Below, piece by piece: positions 43,389-54,101 of a DNA stretch of 64,000 nt. Source of the DNA: Erwinia pyrifoliae DSM 12163 (GTDB lineage: Bacteria > Pseudomonadota > Gammaproteobacteria > Enterobacterales > Enterobacteriaceae); NCBI RefSeq assembly GCF_000026985.1, contig NC_017390.1:2308254-2372253 (forward strand), in the 5' to 3' direction. Both the position numbers and the translations under genes were made by a program. The notes below the pieces were generated by a model. It had not been told where the DNA came from, did no database searches, and was given only the letters and a program-made list of their open reading frames with translations. Numbering within the stretch: position 1 is the stretch's first letter; each line of letters begins with the position of its first letter.

Positions 43389-45098
43389 ATGAATGCAACT
43401 GTCACGCAGGATAATCCGGCAAAAAAAGGGCTTAATAACCTGATCGCCCGCCTGGGCGCCAATCCCCGGGTTCCTCTTATGGTCGCTGCCGCCGCCGTTG
43501 TCGCGGTCGTCATTGCCATGGTTCTGTGGGCGAAACAGCCAGATTATCGCGTACTTTTTAGTAACCTCAGCAATGAGGATGGCGGCACTATCGTTACCCA
43601 GCTTACGCAAATGAACGTACCCTATAAGTTTGACGACCAGGGCGGCGCGCTTTTGGTTCCGGCGGCGCAGGTACATGAACTGCGTTTGCGGCTGGCCTCA
43701 CAGGGGCTGCCTAAAGGCGGTGCTGTCGGCTTTGAACTGTTGGACAAAGAAAAGTTTGGCATCAGCCAGTTCAGCGAGCAGGTTAACTACCAGCGGGCGC
43801 TGGAAGGTGAACTGGCACGGACTATTAGTACGCTCGGTCCGGTAAAGGATGCCCGCGTGCATCTTGCCATGCCCAAACCGACGCTTTTCGTCCGTGAGCA
43901 AAAATCACCTTCTGCTTCTGTGACCCTCGCCCTGCAACCAGGACGTGCGCTGGATGAAGGTCAAATCAATGCCGTTGTGCATATGGTTTCCAGCAGCGTT
44001 GCCGGGATGCCTCCGGGGAACGTGACCGTGGTTGACCAGGCGGGACGCCTGTTAACACAGAACGACCCTGGCGGCCGCGACCTCAATGATACGCAACTGA
44101 AGTACGCAAACGACGTTGAAACACGCTATCAGCAGCGAATTGAAGCCATACTCGGCCCGATTTTGGGCAACGGTAATGTGCACGCACAGGTCACGGCACA
44201 AATTGACTTCAACAAGCGTGAGAAAACCGACGAACAGTATTCACCGAATAGTCAGCCTGACCAGCAGGCAATTCGCTCGCGCCAGACCAGCAACAGTGAA
44301 CAGCTCGGTGGCTCGTCTGCTGGCGGCGTACCGGGCGCCTTGTCTAATCAGCCTGCACCGGCCAATGCCGCTCCGGTAACCCCTGCTAACAATAATGCGA
44401 ACAACGCTAACGCCAATGCCAACAATGGCCAGCCGGCAAACAACGCAGCCAACGCGGCGCAAAAAACGGTTCCGTCCAATACCCGCAGTGATAACACCAC
44501 CAATTACGAAGTCAACCGCACCATTCTGCACACAAAAATGAACGTTGGCGAAGTTCAGCGTCTGTCCGTGGCGGTGGTGGTGAACTATCGCGCTGATGCC
44601 GCAGGTAAACCTATTGCGCTGAAAGATGCACAGATTAAACAAATTGAAAACCTGACGCGCGAAGCGATGGGATTCTCAGAGCAACGCGGCGACAGCCTGA
44701 ATGTGGTCAATTCCCAGTTTACGGATAACAGCGATCTCGCGGCTGAACTGCCATTCTGGAAACAGCCGGCGTTTATCGACCAACTGTTTAATGCCGGCCG
44801 CTGGTTACTGGTGCTGATTGTCGCCTTTATCCTTTACCGCAAGCTGGTTAGCCCACAGCTACGGCGCAAGGCAGAACAGCAGAAAGCGACGGAAGAGGCG
44901 GCGATTAACGCGGCGCGTAGCAGCACCCGAGACGAAGGGGTTGCCGTCTCGCTGTCTAAAGATGAACTCAATCAGGAACGTAAGTCACAGCACCGCATGA
45001 GTGCTGAAGTGTTGAGCCAGCGAATTCGCGAAATGTCAGAAAATGACCCACGCGTGGTGGCTTTAGTTATTCGCCAGTGGATGAAGGACGAACTATGA
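43389..45098 (+). CDS. fliF: Flagellar MS-ring protein FliF
   Basis: A 569-residue protein that forms the MS ring, the first assembled part of the basal body. TM1 is at about 27-46, a large periplasmic region at about 47-455, and TM2 at about 458-475, with a C-terminal FliG-binding tail. Within the periplasmic part, about residues 315-370 form an Ala/Asn/Pro-rich linker with repeated Asn-Ala-Asn units. The start at 43389 is inside the longer open frame and fits homologues. The stop overlaps fliG (ATGA). Confidence 0.95.
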   Translation: MNATVTQDNPAKKGLNNLIARLGANPRVPLMVAAAAVVAVVIAMVLWAKQPDYRVLFSNLSNEDGGTIVTQLTQMNVPYKFDDQGGALLVPAAQVHELRLRLASQGLPKGGAVGFELLDKEKFGISQFSEQVNYQRALEGELARTISTLGPVKDARVHLAMPKPTLFVREQKSPSASVTLALQPGRALDEGQINAVVHMVSSSVAGMPPGNVTVVDQAGRLLTQNDPGGRDLNDTQLKYANDVETRYQQRIEAILGPILGNGNVHAQVTAQIDFNKREKTDEQYSPNSQPDQQAIRSRQTSNSEQLGGSSAGGVPGALSNQPAPANAAPVTPANNNANNANANANNGQPANNAANAAQKTVPSNTRSDNTTNYEVNRTILHTKMNVGEVQRLSVAVVVNYRADAAGKPIALKDAQIKQIENLTREAMGFSEQRGDSLNVVNSQFTDNSDLAAELPFWKQPAFIDQLFNAGRWLLVLIVAFILYRKLVSPQLRRKAEQQKATEEAAINAARSSTRDEGVAVSLSKDELNQERKSQHRMSAEVLSQRIREMSENDPRVVALVIRQWMKDEL

Positions 45099-46087
45099 GT
45101 CTCACCGGTACAGAAAAAAGCGCCATCATGATGATGACGATTGGTGAAGACCGCGCGGCTGAAGTGTTCAAACACCTCGATGCCCGTGAGGTTCAACACC
45201 TCAGCTCCGCGATCTCTAATATGCGTCAGGTTTCCCATAAACAGCTGACGGAGGTGCTGCGCGAGTTCGAGTCCGATGCCGAACAGTTTGCCGCTCTTAG
45301 CCTGAACTCCAATGATTATCTGCGTTCAGTGCTGGTTAAGGCGCTGGGGGAAGAGCGCGCATCGACGCTGCTGGAAGATATTCTCGAAACGCGCGAAACC
45401 ACCACCGGCATGGATACGCTCAACTTTATGGAGCCGCAGTCAGCGGCCGATCTGATCCGCGACGAACATCCGCAGATCATCGCCACCATCCTGGTTCACC
45501 TGAGGCGTGGCCAGGCCGCCGATATTCTGGCGCAGTTCGACGAGCGCATGCGTCACGATGTCATGCTGCGTATTGCCACCTTTGGTGGCGTACAGCCAGC
45601 CGCTCTGGCTGAACTGACCGAAGTGCTTAACGGCCTGCTGGATGGTCAGAACCTGAAGCGGGCGAAGATGGGTGGTGTTCGCACCGCAGCAGAGATCATT
45701 AACCTGATGAAATCCCAGCAGGAAGAAGCGGTTATCGAAGCCGTACGTGAATTTGACGGTGAGCTGGCACAGAAAATCATCGACGAAATGTTCCTGTTCG
45801 AAAACCTCGTCAGCGTGGACGACCGCAGTATTCAGCGCCTGTTGCAGGAAGTGGAATCCGAGTCGCTACTGGTCGCGCTGAAGGGTTCCGATCAGCCGCT
45901 GCGCGAGAAGTTCCTCAGCAATATGTCGCAGCGCGCTGCCGATATCCTGCGCGACGATCTGGCCAACCGAGGCCCGATGCGCATGTCTGCGGTGGAAAAC
46001 GAACAGAAAGCGATTCTGTTAATCGTTCGCCGTCTGGCTGAATCCGGCGAGATGGTGATTGGCGGTGGCGAGGAAACCTATGTCTGA
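45095..46087 (+). CDS. fliG: Flagellar motor switch protein FliG
   Basis: A 330-residue switch protein linking FliF to FliM and providing the torque surface for MotA. It has the N-terminal FliF-binding domain, the central Glu-His-Pro-Gln motif (Asp-Glu-His-Pro-Gln-Ile-Ile), and C-terminal charged residues typical of the motor helix (Ser-Val-Asp-Asp-Arg-Ser-Ile-Gln). Full length. It overlaps fliF by 4 and fliH by 8 nt. Confidence 0.96.
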   Translation: MSLTGTEKSAIMMMTIGEDRAAEVFKHLDAREVQHLSSAISNMRQVSHKQLTEVLREFESDAEQFAALSLNSNDYLRSVLVKALGEERASTLLEDILETRETTTGMDTLNFMEPQSAADLIRDEHPQIIATILVHLRRGQAADILAQFDERMRHDVMLRIATFGGVQPAALAELTEVLNGLLDGQNLKRAKMGGVRTAAEIINLMKSQQEEAVIEAVREFDGELAQKIIDEMFLFENLVSVDDRSIQRLLQEVESESLLVALKGSDQPLREKFLSNMSQRAADILRDDLANRGPMRMSAVENEQKAILLIVRRLAESGEMVIGGGEETYV

Positions 46088-46769
46088 TCATGCTTCCCTG
46101 CCGTGGCAGCCCTGGCAGCCAAATGACCTGGCGCAACCTGCACCACCGCCGGTCAAAGAGCCTGTACTGCCTGAGGTCAGCGAAGAGCCGGCCGAACAGC
46201 CGCAGCTGCAAATGGAAGAATGGCAGAGTCAGATGCGTATCGAAGCCCAGGGACAGGGCTATGCGGAAGGCCAGCAGCGCGGTTTCTCCGAAGGCCAGAA
46301 GACCGGTTATGAAGCCGGCTTTCAGCAGGGACTGGCAGAGGCTCAACAGCAACAGGCACCGTTACAGGCGCGCATGCAGCAGCTGGTATCAGAGTTTCAT
46401 CACACGCTGGAAGGGCTGGACAGCGTGATCGCTTCGCGTTTGATGCAGCTGGCGCTGGAAGCGGCACGACAGGTTATCGGTCAGGCACCGCACGTTGACG
46501 GTACCGCCCTGCTTCGTCAGATTCAGGAAATGTTGCAGAAGGAACCGATGTTAAGCGGCAAACCCACGCTGCGCGTTCATCCGGATGATTTACCGCGCGT
46601 TGAATCCACGCTCGGCGCTACGCTCAGCCTGCACGGCTGGCGTCTGCTGGGTGACAGCACCCTCCACCCCGGCGGCTGTAAAGTCAGCGCGGAAGATGGC
46701 GACCTCGATGCCAGTATCGCTACCCGCTGGCATGAATTGTGCCGGCTGGCAGCACCGGGAGAACTGTAA
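46080..46769 (+). CDS. fliH: Flagellar export regulator FliH
   Basis: A 229-residue protein that binds and restrains the export ATPase FliI. It has a Pro/Gln-rich N-terminus with a Leu-Pro-Trp-Gln-Pro-Trp motif for docking at the export gate. A central helical region follows with Gly-x3-Gly repeats (Gly-Tyr-Ala-Glu-Gly-Gln, Gly-Phe-Ser-Glu-Gly-Gln, Gly-Tyr-Glu-Ala-Gly), a hallmark of FliH. A C-terminal FliI-binding domain ends the protein. The stop overlaps the fliI start (TAATG). Confidence 0.93.
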   Translation: MSDHASLPWQPWQPNDLAQPAPPPVKEPVLPEVSEEPAEQPQLQMEEWQSQMRIEAQGQGYAEGQQRGFSEGQKTGYEAGFQQGLAEAQQQQAPLQARMQQLVSEFHHTLEGLDSVIASRLMQLALEAARQVIGQAPHVDGTALLRQIQEMLQKEPMLSGKPTLRVHPDDLPRVESTLGATLSLHGWRLLGDSTLHPGGCKVSAEDGDLDASIATRWHELCRLAAPGEL

Positions 46770-48130
46770 TGATGACTCGCCTTTCACGCTGGCTTGGCGC
46801 ACTCGACAGCCTTGAGCAACGCATTGGTCAGCTGCCTGACGTGCGGCGCTACGGTCGCCTTATCCGGGCGACCGGGCTGGTACTTGAAGCAACAGGGCTG
46901 CAACTTCCTCTCGGTGCAACCTGCGTGATCGAACGCCAGGATAATATGGGCATCGGCGAGGTGGAAAGCGAAGTCGTTGGTTTTAACGGCCAAAAGCTGC
47001 TGCTAATGCCGCTAGAAGAAGTGGAGGGCATTGTTCCCGGCGCGCGCGTCTACGCCCGCTTATCCGGCGACAGTCAGCATAGCGCTAAACAGCTGATGCT
47101 CGGTCCTGAACTGCTTGGCCGCGTGCTGGATGGCAGCGGTCGCCCGCTCGACGGTTTGCCGGCACCGGAAACCGGCTATCGTGCTCCGCTGATTACCCCG
47201 CCGTTTAACCCTTTGCAGCGCACGCCGATCACCGAGGTGCTCGACACCGGCGTTCGCGCCATTAATGCGCTGCTCACCGTCGGGCGCGGCCAGCGCATGG
47301 GCCTGTTTGCCGGTTCAGGGGTGGGTAAAAGCGTGCTGCTGGGCATGATGGCACGCTACACGCAAGCCGATGTCATCGTCGTCGGGCTGATTGGTGAGCG
47401 CGGGCGCGAAGTGAAGGACTTTATTGAAAATATTCTCGGTAGCGAAGGTCGTGCGCGCGCGGTCGTTATTGCTGCTCCAGCGGACGTTTCTCCCCTGCTG
47501 CGTATGCAGGGAGCCTCCTACGCCACGCGCATCGCGGAAGATTTTCGCGACCGTGGTCAACATGTGCTGTTGATTATGGATTCTCTGACGCGTTATGCCA
47601 TGGCGCAGCGTGAAATCGCACTGGCCATCGGCGAGCCGCCAGCCACCAAAGGCTATCCCCCTTCTGTATTCGCCAAACTGCCAGCGCTGGTGGAACGTGC
47701 CGGCAACGGTATCGACGGCGGCGGATCGATCACCGCCTTTTATACCGTATTGACCGAAGGTGACGACCAGCAGGATCCGATTGCCGATTCGGCACGCGCC
47801 ATCCTTGATGGCCATATTGTGCTCTCGCGTCGGCTGGCCGAATCCGGTCACTATCCGGCGATTGATATTGAAGCGTCGATCAGCCGCGTGATGGCGCACC
47901 TGATCGACGATACGCACTATGCGCGGGTACGCCAGTTCAAACAGCTGCTGTCGAGCTACCAACGCAACCGCGATTTGGTCAGCGTTGGCGCTTACGCGGC
48001 GGGTACCGATCCCACGCTGGATAAAGCAATCAAACTCTACCCTGAGCTGGAAGCGTTTTTGCAGCAGGGCATGTTTGAGCGCAGTACCTTTGATGATGCC
48101 AGTCTGCACCTGCAGGCTATTTTTGGTTAA
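46769..48130 (+). CDS. fliI: Flagellum-specific export ATPase FliI
   Basis: A 453-residue F1-beta-like ATPase that drives substrate entry into the flagellar export gate. Walker A AGSGVGKS is near residue 177, with Gly-Glu-Arg-Gly-Arg-Glu-Val and Walker B Val-Leu-Leu-Ile-Met-Asp-Ser following. The C-terminal domain is complete. The start at 46769 overlaps fliH; the next ATG one codon on is possible. fliJ follows after 26 nt. Confidence 0.96.
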   Translation: MMTRLSRWLGALDSLEQRIGQLPDVRRYGRLIRATGLVLEATGLQLPLGATCVIERQDNMGIGEVESEVVGFNGQKLLLMPLEEVEGIVPGARVYARLSGDSQHSAKQLMLGPELLGRVLDGSGRPLDGLPAPETGYRAPLITPPFNPLQRTPITEVLDTGVRAINALLTVGRGQRMGLFAGSGVGKSVLLGMMARYTQADVIVVGLIGERGREVKDFIENILGSEGRARAVVIAAPADVSPLLRMQGASYATRIAEDFRDRGQHVLLIMDSLTRYAMAQREIALAIGEPPATKGYPPSVFAKLPALVERAGNGIDGGGSITAFYTVLTEGDDQQDPIADSARAILDGHIVLSRRLAESGHYPAIDIEASISRVMAHLIDDTHYARVRQFKQLLSSYQRNRDLVSVGAYAAGTDPTLDKAIKLYPELEAFLQQGMFERSTFDDASLHLQAIFG

Positions 48131-48156
48131 GTTCCTGACCTGTAAACGGAGGACCT

Positions 48157-48603
48157 GTGACTAAAACTGCTTCAGCCATCGACACGCTACGCTCGCTGGC
48201 ACACAAAGACCTTGAAAAAGCGGCCATCCAGTTAGGCGACGCGCGTCGTGCGCAAAAACAGGCTGATGAGCAGCTGAACATGCTGCTCAATTATCAGGAC
48301 GAGTATCGCAAAAGCCTGAATGACACTATGAGTCAGGGCATTGCCAGCACCCGCTGGTACAACTACAACCAGTTTATCCAGACGCTGGAAAAGGCCATTG
48401 AACAGCACCGGTCACAGCTGAAGAACTGGAATACCCGGGTGGAAAACGCGCTGGGTCTGTGGCGCGACAAACAGCACCGCCTGCACGCATATGAAACGTT
48501 GCAGGCGCGTGCACTCGCCAGCGCACTGTTACAAGAAAGCCGTCTCGATCAGAAACGGATGGATGAATTTGCCCAACGGGCATCATTGAGGAAAGGCGAA
48601 TGA
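48157..48603 (+). CDS. fliJ: Flagellar export chaperone FliJ
   Basis: A 148-residue coiled-coil protein with GTG start (ACGGAGG 5-6 nt upstream). It forms the stalk of the FliI ring and recycles export chaperones. Nearly the entire chain is heptad-like, rich in Gln, Leu, Glu and Arg, with no globular part, as expected. It overlaps the fliK start (ATGA). Confidence 0.93.
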   Translation: MTKTASAIDTLRSLAHKDLEKAAIQLGDARRAQKQADEQLNMLLNYQDEYRKSLNDTMSQGIASTRWYNYNQFIQTLEKAIEQHRSQLKNWNTRVENALGLWRDKQHRLHAYETLQARALASALLQESRLDQKRMDEFAQRASLRKGE

Positions 48604-49859
48604 TCACCTTACCAACCGCTGTCACCAGTACCAGCCCCGCTCCCCAGGGCGCCAGCAGCATGAGCAGTGAAAACACGCTGGACGGTCGCGCCGGGGATGA
48701 CGCGCTGTCTGGTGCTGAAAATATGCCTAAGGGCTTTGTGACGCTATTGGGTGCACGACTGTTATCTCTTGGCCATTCGCGTGCTGCCAGCGGCCGCGCC
48801 GGTGAAACCGCTAACGGCGCTGCGCCGACGGGCAAAAGCGCGGTGAACCCGCTGCTGGCCAATCTGGATAACCCTGAAACCTTGAGCGCGCTGCTGCAAC
48901 CGGCGACCGGCGACAGCGCTAAAAAAGACGATGCGCCCGGTGATAAGCAACCTGTACCGCTGGCTGCCCTGAGCGAAAGCGATGTTCAGGCATTGCAGGC
49001 ATTGTATGCCATGTTGCCAAACAACGTGACGCCGCCCGCCAGCGCAGCAACCGGTCTTGATAAAACGGACGCAGCACCCGACGCCGGCGATAAGCAGTCG
49101 GCTCTGGGGGCGCTAATCACCGCCTTTGGCAAAGCCAGCGATAGCGCATTGGCAAAAGACAGTGACGGCTTGCCGTTGGCTAAATCGGCGGGAAAACCTG
49201 ACGGCGAGACCAGAACCGCCCTGAATCCGGCACTGCCGAGTGGCAACCCGGCATTTCAGCAGATGATGCATAACGCCAACAGGGATGCAGATAAACAAGA
49301 CTCAGTACCTGTCCAGAACGCGATGTTAACGCCTGTTGGACTGACCTCCGCCGCCACAGCGTTCACCCCAACCACTACGTCAGTGGTCAGCGCGCCGTCA
49401 ACACCGCTACTGAATGCCCAGCTGGGCAGCCCTGAATGGCAGCAGGCGCTGGGACAACAGATCCTGATGTTCAGCCGCGACGGGCTACAGACCGCCGAAT
49501 TACGCCTGCATCCACAGGACCTGGGCAGCATCCAGATCAGCCTGAAGCTGGACAACGATCAGGCCCAGATCAGTCTGGTCTCTAATCATAGCCAGGTCAG
49601 AGATGCGCTGGAGGCTGCCATTCCTCAATTACGCACCTCTTTGGCTGAAAGCGGCATTAACCTGGGGCAAAGCAACGTCAGCAGCGACGCTTTCCAGCAG
49701 GGGAAATCCTTTCATGGCCAGCAGGAACAGCAGCGCGATCATCATGAAACGCCATTTAGCCTCGGAAACGACAATGACGATGATGCCACGCCAATTGCCG
49801 TTCCTGCCAGCTTGCAGGCACGCATAATCGGGACAAATGCGGTAGATACATTTGCCTGA
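48600..49859 (+). CDS. fliK: Flagellar hook-length control protein FliK
   Basis: A 419-residue secreted ruler protein. The first 280 residues are flexible and rich in Ala, Thr, Pro and Ser. The C-terminal domain (about 285-380) carries the conserved Glu-Leu-Arg-Leu-His-Pro-Gln-Asp-Leu-Gly and Val-Arg-Asp-Ala-Leu-Glu patterns that contact FlhB and switch export specificity when the hook is complete. Length is close to Salmonella FliK (405). A hairpin separates it from fliL. Confidence 0.93.
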   Translation: MITLPTAVTSTSPAPQGASSMSSENTLDGRAGDDALSGAENMPKGFVTLLGARLLSLGHSRAASGRAGETANGAAPTGKSAVNPLLANLDNPETLSALLQPATGDSAKKDDAPGDKQPVPLAALSESDVQALQALYAMLPNNVTPPASAATGLDKTDAAPDAGDKQSALGALITAFGKASDSALAKDSDGLPLAKSAGKPDGETRTALNPALPSGNPAFQQMMHNANRDADKQDSVPVQNAMLTPVGLTSAATAFTPTTTSVVSAPSTPLLNAQLGSPEWQQALGQQILMFSRDGLQTAELRLHPQDLGSIQISLKLDNDQAQISLVSNHSQVRDALEAAIPQLRTSLAESGINLGQSNVSSDAFQQGKSFHGQQEQQRDHHETPFSLGNDNDDDATPIAVPASLQARIIGTNAVDTFA

Positions 49860-49891
49860 CGGCCACAAACGCACAAGCTAATAGCAAAACT

Positions 49892-49927
49892 CGCGTCTTT
49901 TCTGCCAATTGTTTGCAGCAAGACGCG
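49892..49927 (+). terminator. Stem-loop between fliK and fliL
   Basis: CGCGTCTT pairs with AAGACGCG, with an inner CTGC/GCAG pair. There is no U-tract. It marks the boundary between the fliF-K and fliL-R groups and could attenuate transcription or protect the upstream mRNA. Confidence 0.5.
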
Positions 49928-50010
49928 GGATAATTTGCTCATTACGGCGTGAGGCGGGGAATTGAATCGCATCGCCTCAGCAAAAATAATTACAGGAAGT
50001 CTCAGCAAAC

Positions 50011-50493
50011 ATGACCAATAGCGCTAAAGCCAAGAGCGGCAAACCTAAGCTCCTGATCCTGATTTTAGTCATTTTGGCTTTGATCGCTTGCGGGGCAGCG
50101 GGTTACATCGTTTTCCAAAAAATGAAGGAGCCGACCGACACCACAGCAGCCGCAAAACGGGTTCCCCCGCCAGCCCCGGTGTTTTATGTTCTGGACACCT
50201 TCACCGTTAACCTGATCAATCCAGACAACGATCCCGATCGCGTGCTGTATATCGGCTTCACCCTGCGCCTGCCGGACGAAGAGACGCGCAGTCGTATGAG
50301 TGACTACCTTCCGGAGATCCGCAGCCGCCTGCTGCTGCTGCTTTCTCGTCAGACGGCGGCATCTCTGGCGAACGAGCAGGGCAAGCAGCAACTGGTTACA
50401 CAGATCAAGCGGGTACTGGCACCTCCGCTGGTGCAGGGACAACCACAGCAAGTCGTGACTGATGTCCTCTTCACGGCCTTTATCCTGCGGTGA
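50011..50493 (+). CDS. fliL: Flagellar basal-body-associated protein FliL
   Basis: A 160-residue single-pass inner-membrane protein. The TM segment is at about 15-37 after a basic N-terminus; the periplasmic domain holds Val-Leu-Asp-Thr-Phe-Thr-Val-Asn-Leu and ends with the family's conserved Val-Leu-Phe-Thr-Ala-Phe-Ile-Leu-Arg. FliL surrounds the MotAB stator and stabilises the motor. It opens the fliL-R operon, with 150 nt from fliK. Confidence 0.94.
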   Translation: MTNSAKAKSGKPKLLILILVILALIACGAAGYIVFQKMKEPTDTTAAAKRVPPPAPVFYVLDTFTVNLINPDNDPDRVLYIGFTLRLPDEETRSRMSDYLPEIRSRLLLLLSRQTAASLANEQGKQQLVTQIKRVLAPPLVQGQPQQVVTDVLFTAFILR

Positions 50494-50502
50494 TAAAAAA
50501 AT

Positions 50503-51513
50503 ATGGGTGATAGCATTCTTTCTCAGGCAGAAATCGACGCACTACTCAATGGCGACAGCGACAGTGCAACCGACGATAAGGCCAGCAAAACCGACGGCGA
50601 TAGCCATATCCGACCCTATGATCCCAACACGCAGCGCCGCGTGGTGCGTGAGCGTTTGCAGGCGCTGGAGATCATCAACGAACGCTTTGCACGCTCTTAT
50701 CGTATGGCGCTATTTAACCTGCTGCGCCGCAGCCCGGATATCACCGTTGGGGCGATTAAGATCCAGCCGTACCATGAGTTTGCCCGTAATTTGCCGGTGC
50801 CAACTAACCTTAATCTGATCCATCTGAAGCCGCTGCGCGGCACGGCACTGGTGGTATTTTCGCCAAGCCTGGTGTTCATTGCCGTAGATAATCTGTTCGG
50901 TGGCGACGGTCGTTTCCCGACAAAAGTTGAAGGACGCGAATTCACGCATACCGAGCAGCGGGTTATTCGCCGTATGCTGAAGCTGGCGCTGGAAGGTTAT
51001 AGCGAAGCCTGGAAACCCATTTACCCGCTGGACGTTGAGTATGTGCGTTCCGAAATGCAGGTCAAGTTCACTAACATCACCACCTCGCCTAATGACATCG
51101 TGGTCACCACGCCCTTCCACGTCGAGATTGGTAACCTGACCGGCGAGTTTAATATCTGCATCCCCTTCAGCATGATCGAGCCTCTGCGCGAAACGCTGGT
51201 GAACCCGCCGATAGAGAACTCACTGACTGAAGATGAGAACTGGCGTGACACGCTGGTCAAACAGGTTCAGCACTCTGAGCTTGAGCTGGTGGCCAACTTT
51301 GCCGACGTGTCGATGAGAATTTCACGTTTGCTGGCGCTGAAACCCGGCGACGTCCTACCGATTGAAAAACTGGACCGCATTATCGCTCATGTCGATGGCG
51401 TTCCGGTGTTGACCAGCCAGTACGGTACGTTGAATAAACAGTACGCGCTGCGCGTGGAACATCTGATCAACCCGATTTTAAATTCGATGAATGAGGAACA
51501 GCCCGATGAGTGA
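50503..51513 (+). CDS. fliM: Flagellar motor switch protein FliM
   Basis: A 336-residue protein of the C ring. The N-terminal Ile-Leu-Ser-Gln-Ala-Glu-Ile-Asp-Ala-Leu-Leu binds phospho-CheY, the middle CheC-like domain binds FliG, and the C-terminal SpoA domain (about 255-325) pairs with FliN. Full length. It overlaps fliN by 8 nt. Confidence 0.96.
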   Translation: MGDSILSQAEIDALLNGDSDSATDDKASKTDGDSHIRPYDPNTQRRVVRERLQALEIINERFARSYRMALFNLLRRSPDITVGAIKIQPYHEFARNLPVPTNLNLIHLKPLRGTALVVFSPSLVFIAVDNLFGGDGRFPTKVEGREFTHTEQRVIRRMLKLALEGYSEAWKPIYPLDVEYVRSEMQVKFTNITTSPNDIVVTTPFHVEIGNLTGEFNICIPFSMIEPLRETLVNPPIENSLTEDENWRDTLVKQVQHSELELVANFADVSMRISRLLALKPGDVLPIEKLDRIIAHVDGVPVLTSQYGTLNKQYALRVEHLINPILNSMNEEQPDE

Positions 51514-51907
51514 TAGCAATAATCCGTCCGATGGTGACATCTCTGCGGACGACATGTGGGCTGACGCTATGAGCGAACAGACTCAATCCCCGTCAGGCGA
51601 CGGCGTTTTTAAATCGCTGGACGGTGGCGAGCATTCCGCCGGGCTACAGGATATCGACATGATTATGGATATCCCGGTTAAACTGACCGTGGAGCTGGGC
51701 CGCACCAAAATGACCATTAAAGAGCTGCTGCGCCTTTCGCAAGGCTCGGTAGTGGCGCTTGACGGGCTAGCCGGTGAGCCGCTGGATATTCTGATCAACG
51801 GTTATCTGATTGCCCAGGGCGAGGTGGTAGTAGTCGCCGACAAGTATGGCGTGCGCATTACCGATATCATCACGCCGACTGAACGCATGCGTCGCCTGAG
51901 CCGCTAA
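51506..51907 (+). CDS. fliN: Flagellar motor switch protein FliN
   Basis: A 133-residue C-ring protein. The N-terminal third is acidic and variable; the C-terminal SpoA domain (about 55-130) carries Ile-Pro-Val-Lys-Leu-Thr-Val-Glu-Leu-Gly and Gln-Gly-Glu-Val-Val-Val-Val-Ala-Asp-Lys-Tyr-Gly-Val-Arg-Ile. The start at 51506 lies inside fliM. The stop abuts fliO directly. Confidence 0.95.
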   Translation: MSDSNNPSDGDISADDMWADAMSEQTQSPSGDGVFKSLDGGEHSAGLQDIDMIMDIPVKLTVELGRTKMTIKELLRLSQGSVVALDGLAGEPLDILINGYLIAQGEVVVVADKYGVRITDIITPTERMRRLSR

Positions 51908-52297
51908 ATGAATAGCAGCCAGCAGCAGCCTGTTACCCCACAGCCGGCGATTTCTACCGGATCTATGCTGACCCAGGTTAGCGGGGTACTGACGGCCATT
52001 ATTCTTCTGATCTTAGCGATTGCCTGGCTGGCAAAACGCTTCGGTTTTGCCACAAAGCGCAACGGTAGCCAGCAGCTTAATATCAGCGCCAGCTGCCAGC
52101 TTGGCCAGCGTGAACGCGTAGTGATCGTGGACGTTGACGATGCACGACTGGTGCTGGGCGTCACTGCCCAACAGGTGACCCATCTGCATACGCTGCCGCC
52201 AAAGCCGCTGGAAGACGTCCCGGAACACACCATTGCACCGGCAGATTTCCGTCAGATTCTGCAATCGCTACGCAAAAACTACGGCAAGAAACCATGA
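51908..52297 (+). CDS. fliO: Flagellar biosynthesis protein FliO
   Basis: A 129-residue membrane protein that helps FliP assemble into the export gate. The N-terminus is Gln/Ser/Pro-rich and periplasmic; the TM segment is at about 18-38 ([11 protein letters not shown]), followed by a cytoplasmic domain with Gly-Gln-Arg-Glu-Arg-Val-Val-Ile-Val. It starts on the base after the fliN stop and overlaps fliP (ATGA). Confidence 0.93.
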   Translation: MNSSQQQPVTPQPAISTGSMLTQVSGVLTAIILLILAIAWLAKRFGFATKRNGSQQLNISASCQLGQRERVVIVDVDDARLVLGVTAQQVTHLHTLPPKPLEDVPEHTIAPADFRQILQSLRKNYGKKP

Positions 52298-53031
52298 AAC
52301 GCCTTATTCCCCTGCTGTTACCTGCCCTGTTAATGCTGGCACCCAACGTTTATGCCCAGCTGCCGGGGCTGGTCAGCCAGCCGACGGCGAACGGCGGGCA
52401 AAGCTGGTCGCTGCCGGTGCAGACGCTGGTTTTTATCACCTCGCTCACCTTCCTTCCCGCGATCCTGCTAATGATGACCAGCTTTACGCGCATCATCATC
52501 GTATTTGGCCTGCTGCGTAACGCCCTCGGCACACCTTCCGCTCCGCCGAATCAGGTGTTACTCGGTCTGTCACTGTTTCTGACCTTCTTTATTATGGGGC
52601 CGGTGTTCGACAAAATGTATACCGATGCCTATCAGCCGTTCAGTGAAGACAAAATCAGCATGCAGGAGGCCATAGATAAGGGTGCGCAACCGCTGCGCGA
52701 GTTTATGCTGCGCCAGACGCGTGAAGCTGACCTCGCCCTGTTTGCCCGGCTGGCCAATACGCCGCCGATTGCAGGTCCTGAAGCCGTACCCATGCGTATT
52801 TTGCTGCCCGCTTATGTGACCAGCGAACTGAAAACCGCTTTTCAGATAGGCTTCACGGTGTTCATTCCGTTTCTGATTATCGACCTGGTGGTAGCCAGCG
52901 TATTAATGGCGCTTGGGATGATGATGGTTCCTCCGGCCACCATCGCGCTGCCCTTCAAACTGATGCTATTTGTCCTGGTCGACGGCTGGCAGCTGCTGGT
53001 CAGTTCGCTGGCACAAAGCTTTTATTCCTGA
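52294..53031 (+). CDS. fliP: Flagellar export gate protein FliP
   Basis: A 245-residue core component of the export gate with a cleavable signal peptide ([17 protein letters not shown], cleavage after Val-Tyr-Ala). Four TM segments follow at about 45-70, 88-110, 185-205 and 210-235. Conserved Met-Met-Thr-Ser-Phe-Thr-Arg and Pro-Ala-Thr-Ile-Ala-Leu-Pro-Phe-Lys motifs are present. Full length. Confidence 0.96.
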   Translation: MKRLIPLLLPALLMLAPNVYAQLPGLVSQPTANGGQSWSLPVQTLVFITSLTFLPAILLMMTSFTRIIIVFGLLRNALGTPSAPPNQVLLGLSLFLTFFIMGPVFDKMYTDAYQPFSEDKISMQEAIDKGAQPLREFMLRQTREADLALFARLANTPPIAGPEAVPMRILLPAYVTSELKTAFQIGFTVFIPFLIIDLVVASVLMALGMMMVPPATIALPFKLMLFVLVDGWQLLVSSLAQSFYS

Positions 53032-53046
53032 CGCGGAGCCACAATT

Positions 53047-53316
53047 ATGACCCCTGAATCGGTAATGGTTATCGGGCACGATGCCATGCAGGTTGCGCTG
53101 GCTCTCGCTGCACCACTGCTGCTCGCGGCGCTGGTCAGCGGGCTGCTGATCAGCCTGTTACAGGCCGCAACCCAGATCAACGAACAGACGCTTTCCTTTA
53201 TTCCCAAGATCCTCGCGGTGGTAACGACCATGATCGTCGCCGGGCCGTGGATGTTAAACCTGTTGCTCGACTATATGCGCAACCTGTTTAATAACCTGCC
53301 TTATATGATTGGATAA
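53047..53316 (+). CDS. fliQ: Flagellar export gate protein FliQ
   Basis: An 89-residue protein with two TM hairpin segments (about 15-40 and 55-78) and the conserved [13 protein letters not shown]. It forms part of the helical FliPQR channel. Its stop shares a base with the fliR start. Confidence 0.96.
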   Translation: MTPESVMVIGHDAMQVALALAAPLLLAALVSGLLISLLQAATQINEQTLSFIPKILAVVTTMIVAGPWMLNLLLDYMRNLFNNLPYMIG

Positions 53317-54101
53317 TGATTTTATTTGACAGCAGTCAGCTCATGTTCTGGATAAGCCAGTTGTTCTGGCCGCTGGCGCGCGTGCTGGCACTGATCATGA
53401 CCGCGCCGCTGCTCAGCGAGAAATCCATTAGCCGCAAGGTGAAAATCGGGCTGGGCGTCATGATTACCTGGGTGCTGATCCCTTCTCTCCCACCCACCAA
53501 CGTAACTCTTTTCTCCGTTGGGGGCTTTTGGTTGCTGATTCAACAGATCCTGATAGGCGTTGCCATCGGCTTTACCATGCAGTTCGCCTTCGCCGCCGTG
53601 CGCACCGCAGGCGAAGTGATTGGTTTGCAGATGGGACTGTCATTTGCCACCTTCTTCGATCCGGGCAGCCGTCTGAATATGCCGGTGCTGGCACGGTTTC
53701 TTGATATGCTGGCCATGCTGCTATTTTTGTCCTTCAACGGTCATTTATGGCTTATCTCGATGGTGGCTGACAGCTTTCAGACCCTTCCTATTGGTGGAGA
53801 ACCACTAAACGGCAATGCTTTTATGGCGCTAACTAAAGCTGCCAATATTATTTTTCTTAATGGTATGAGGTTGGCGTTACCGCTAATCACTTTGTTACTC
53901 ACCCTGAACCTGGGCCTGGGTTTGTTAAACCGTGTTTCACCGCAGCTATCCGTATTCGCCATCGGTTTTCCCGTGACATTATCAGTAGGGATGATCTTTA
54001 TCATCCTGATGATGCCGCTGCTCGCCCCTTTCTGTGAACACTTATTCAGCGAAATCTTCGATCTGCTGGCCACGCTACTCGGCAACCTATCCAGTAGATA
54101 A
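53316..54101 (+). CDS. fliR: Flagellar export gate protein FliR
   Basis: A 261-residue protein with about six TM segments, completing the FliP5Q4R1 export channel. Typical patterns are [17 protein letters not shown], and Phe-Ala-Ile-Gly-Phe-Pro-Val near the C-terminus. Full length. It is the last gene of the flagellar run; rcsA follows after 648 nt. Confidence 0.95.
   Translation: MILFDSSQLMFWISQLFWPLARVLALIMTAPLLSEKSISRKVKIGLGVMITWVLIPSLPPTNVTLFSVGGFWLLIQQILIGVAIGFTMQFAFAAVRTAGEVIGLQMGLSFATFFDPGSRLNMPVLARFLDMLAMLLFLSFNGHLWLISMVADSFQTLPIGGEPLNGNAFMALTKAANIIFLNGMRLALPLITLLLTLNLGLGLLNRVSPQLSVFAIGFPVTLSVGMIFIILMMPLLAPFCEHLFSEIFDLLATLLGNLSSR

Noticed and set aside
47315..48109. 264-residue ORF antisense to fliI
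   Set aside because: It is a shadow frame; fliI is unambiguous.
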